From contig CAJYXO010000116.1 in NCBI GenBank assembly GCA_913778765.1, positions 124,001 through 188,000 on the forward strand: DNA of 64,000 nt, in the 5' to 3' direction. Below the pieces are notes generated by a model. That model did no database searches. It was given only the letters and a program-made list of their open reading frames with translations, and was not told where the DNA came from. Shown piece by piece: positions 62,159 to 64,000 of the stretch (position 1 is its first letter; each line of letters starts with the position of its first letter). The position numbers were made by a program, and so were the translations under genes. This DNA is from an uncultured Massilia sp. Lineage in GTDB: Bacteria; Pseudomonadota; Gammaproteobacteria; Burkholderiales; Burkholderiaceae_D.

Positions 62159-63181
62159 TCAGATCACCTTGGCGCGGGTCAGGTCGTGGATGTGCAGGGC
62201 GCCCACCAATACATCGTCCTGGTCGGTCACCAGCATCTGGTTGATGCGGAATTCTTCCATCACGGCGACGGCGTCGACCGCCAGCTGCTCCGGATGGATG
62301 CGGCGCGGGTTCGCGTGCATGACGTCGCGAATGGTCAGGCTGCTGAAGTCGTGGGTCTTCTCGAACAGACGGCGCAGGTCGCCGTCGGTGAACACGCCGA
62401 CCGGGCGGCCGGCATCGTCGACGATGGCGGTCATGCCCATGCCCTTCTGCGAAATCTCCAGCAGGGCTTCGGTCAGCGGCGCATCCGGTTTGACTTGCGG
62501 GACGGCGTCGCCGCTGCGCATCACGTCGCGCACGTGGGTCAGCAGCTTGCGGCCCAGGGCGCCGCCCGGGTGCGACAGGGCGAAATCTTCCGACTTGAAG
62601 CCGCGCAGTTCCAGCAGCGCCACGGCGAGGGCGTCGCCCAGCGCCAGGGTGACGGTGGTGGAAGTGGTCGGCGCCAGGTTCAGCGGGCAGGCTTCCTTCT
62701 CCACCGAGACGTCGAGGTGGACGTCCGACACCTGGGCCAGGCGCGAGGACGGCTTGCCGGAGATGCCGATCACGGGCACGCCCATGCGCTTGACGGCCGG
62801 GATCACGACCGCCAGCTCGGCGCTTTCGCCGGAATACGAGATCGCGATCAGCACGTCCTGCGGGGTAACCATGCCGAGGTCGCCGTGCGCCGCTTCGGCC
62901 GGGTGCAGGAACAGGGCCGGGGTGCCGGTCGAGGCCAGGGTGGCGGCGATCTTGCGGCCGATGTGACCGGATTTGCCGATGCCCGACACCACCACGCGGC
63001 CCTCGCAGGCCAGCATCAGGGCGACCGCACGCGGCAGGCTGTCGTCCTGGCCGAGGCGCGCGCTGAGCTTGCGGATCGCTTCGCCCTCGATGTCCAGGGT
63101 CTGGCGGGCCAGCGCCAGAGCGCGTTGCGCCTGGGTCTCGTCAAAACTTGTCAGCATTATTTTTTCATCGGTTACACTCAT
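62159..63181 (-). CDS. kdsD: arabinose-5-phosphate isomerase
   Basis: 340 residues from the ATG at 63181 (another ATG at 63157 is possible). SIS sugar-isomerase domain (VVVSGIGKSGHIGRKIAATLASTG, AISYSGESAEL, APTTSTTVTLALGDALAV) followed by two CBS domains (VMRSGDAVPQVKPDAPLTEAL..., VFTDGDLRR, RDVMHANPRRIHPEQL). It converts ribulose-5-phosphate to arabinose-5-phosphate, the first committed step of KDO synthesis. First gene of the kdsD-kdsC-lptC-lptA-lptB-rpoN-hpf run and divergent from the antiporter gene. Confidence 0.95.
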   Translation of the reverse strand: MSVTDEKIMLTSFDETQAQRALALARQTLDIEGEAIRKLSARLGQDDSLPRAVALMLACEGRVVVSGIGKSGHIGRKIAATLASTGTPALFLHPAEAAHGDLGMVTPQDVLIAISYSGESAELAVVIPAVKRMGVPVIGISGKPSSRLAQVSDVHLDVSVEKEACPLNLAPTTSTTVTLALGDALAVALLELRGFKSEDFALSHPGGALGRKLLTHVRDVMRSGDAVPQVKPDAPLTEALLEISQKGMGMTAIVDDAGRPVGVFTDGDLRRLFEKTHDFSSLTIRDVMHANPRRIHPEQLAVDAVAVMEEFRINQMLVTDQDDVLVGALHIHDLTRAKVI

Positions 63182-63269
63182 GGTGGAAGTATAGCCGAAT
63201 TGGGAAAGCAAAAAACTTGCCAGATGTAACCGGATACACATATTTACAGGACACCGACGACCGCCCCGC

Positions 63270-64000
63270 ATGACATCAGGCCTTGAACTCACCCTCTTAT
63301 TGCTGGGCAGCGCAGTCCTCGGCGTGGTCGCGTTCCGGATGCTCCACCTGCCCCCGATGCTGGGTTACCTGGCCGTCGGCGTCCTGATCGGACCGCATGC
63401 CCTGAACCTGGCCGACAACGGCGCCTCCACCCACGCGCTGGCCGAATTCGGCGTGGTCTTCCTGATGTTCTCGATCGGCCTCGAATTCTCGCTGGCCCAG
63501 TTGCGCGCCATGCGCCGCATCGTGTTCGGGCTCGGACTGGCCCAGGTGACGCTGACCGTCCTGATTACCGTGCTGGCGGCGGTGCTGGCGCCGCGCCTGC
63601 CGGCGCCGCTGCACATCGGCTGGCAGGCCGCGCTGGCGCTGGGCGGCGCGCTGGCCATGTCGTCCACCGCGATCGTCTCCAAGCTGCTGACCGAGCGCCT
63701 CGAACTGGAAAGCGAGCATGGGCGCCGCATCATCGGGATCCTGCTGTTCCAGGACCTGGCGGTGGTGCCGCTGCTGATCCTGATTCCTTCGCTGGCGCGG
63801 CCGGCCGAGGAACTGGCGATGAACCTGGCCTGGGCCGGCGTGAAAGCCGCCGGCGTGCTGGCGCTGCTGCTGTTCTTCGGCCAGAAGTGGATGCGGCGCT
63901 GGTTCACCATCGTCGCCAAGCGCCGCTCGCAGGAGCTTTTCATGCTCAACCTGCTGCTGGTGACCCTGGGCGCGGCCTGGATCACGGAGCGCGCCGGCCT
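63270..64000 (+). CDS. KefB/KefC-type monovalent cation:proton antiporter, 5' part
   Basis: The frame opens at ATG 63270 and stays open to the window edge (243 codons seen). It reads a CPA2 antiporter: MLHLPPMLGYLAVGVLIGPHAL, FGVVFLMFSIGLEFSLAQL, ALAMSSTAIVSKLLTERLEL and RRIIGILLFQDLAVVPLLIL. Full-length members are 550-660 residues with a C-terminal NAD-binding TrkA-N domain, which would lie outside the window. Divergent from kdsD, a common arrangement in betaproteobacteria. Confidence 0.92.
   Translation, partial: MTSGLELTLLLLGSAVLGVVAFRMLHLPPMLGYLAVGVLIGPHALNLADNGASTHALAEFGVVFLMFSIGLEFSLAQLRAMRRIVFGLGLAQVTLTVLITVLAAVLAPRLPAPLHIGWQAALALGGALAMSSTAIVSKLLTERLELESEHGRRIIGILLFQDLAVVPLLILIPSLARPAEELAMNLAWAGVKAAGVLALLLFFGQKWMRRWFTIVAKRRSQELFMLNLLLVTLGAAWITERAG

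Overview
The window looks like chromosomal DNA of a high-GC betaproteobacterium of the Oxalobacteraceae, probably Massilia or a close relative. This is inferred from gene content and order: kdsD-kdsC-lptC-lptA-lptB-rpoN-hpf, ptsN-hprK-rapZ, fmdB-DUF502-aspS-nudB, ubiE-ubiJ-ubiB, a 1.3 kaa D-lactate-dehydrogenase-like FAD/FeS fusion, and a PEP-CTERM protein. No rRNA, tRNA, CRISPR array or prophage was seen. Most of the window is dense single-copy chromosome. Accessory flavour is limited to one solitary TnpB element, a repeated REP-like palindrome family, and a few orphan genes.

Layout. 1-4.6 kb: end of an unseen gene, a REP array, a DUF4142 secreted protein, a Tat-exported acid phosphatase/phospholipase C family protein and a CYTH-CHAD protein. 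4.65-7.6 kb: modABC-modE with a ModE operator upstream of modA. 7.7-9.4 kb: an unusual two-gene module of a DUF6345 caspase-like protein and a partner with a propeptide-like segment. 9.6-11 kb: a PEP-CTERM protein and a small secreted lectin-like protein. 11-18.2 kb: a beta-oxidation cluster (enoyl-CoA hydratase, thiolase, FadB-like enzyme, acyl-CoA dehydrogenase, TetR regulator) whose acyl-CoA dehydrogenase carries an in-frame TAG. 18.2-26.4 kb: hslR-clsB-EEP, a CHASE3-GAF-GGDEF cyclase, nudB, aspS, DUF502 and fmdB. A candidate sRNA follows at 26.6 kb.

26.7-36.2 kb is one functional unit: SDR, acyl-CoA ligase, branched-chain-type substrate-binding protein, porin, TetR regulator and livM-livH-livF-livG. 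Three promoters (binding protein, porin, livG) share an 18-bp spacer and a 16-bp operator of the form TTCATC-N4-GATGAA just downstream of the -10 box. The interleaved TetR protein probably co-ordinates outer-membrane entry, ABC import and CoA activation of an unknown carboxylic acid.

36.3-43.6 kb: TPMT-like methyltransferase, ubiquinone genes ubiB-ubiJ and ubiE with a Tim44-domain protein between them, cspA-like gene, two orphan membrane proteins, DUF971 and HIT proteins. 43.6-50 kb: FAD/FeS dehydrogenase, YqaA, ilvA. 50.2-51.4 kb: solitary TnpB with a probable omega-RNA at its 3' end, lying against queF and apparently supplying its promoter. 52.7-55 kb: ptsN-hprK-rapZ on the plus strand, facing gntP, a 3-hydroxyisobutyryl-CoA hydrolase, hpf, rpoN, the lpt genes, kdsC and kdsD on the minus strand. 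A KefB/C-type antiporter begins at 63.27 kb and runs off the window.

Limits: all family names come from reading motifs by eye. No database search, alignment or structure prediction was run.
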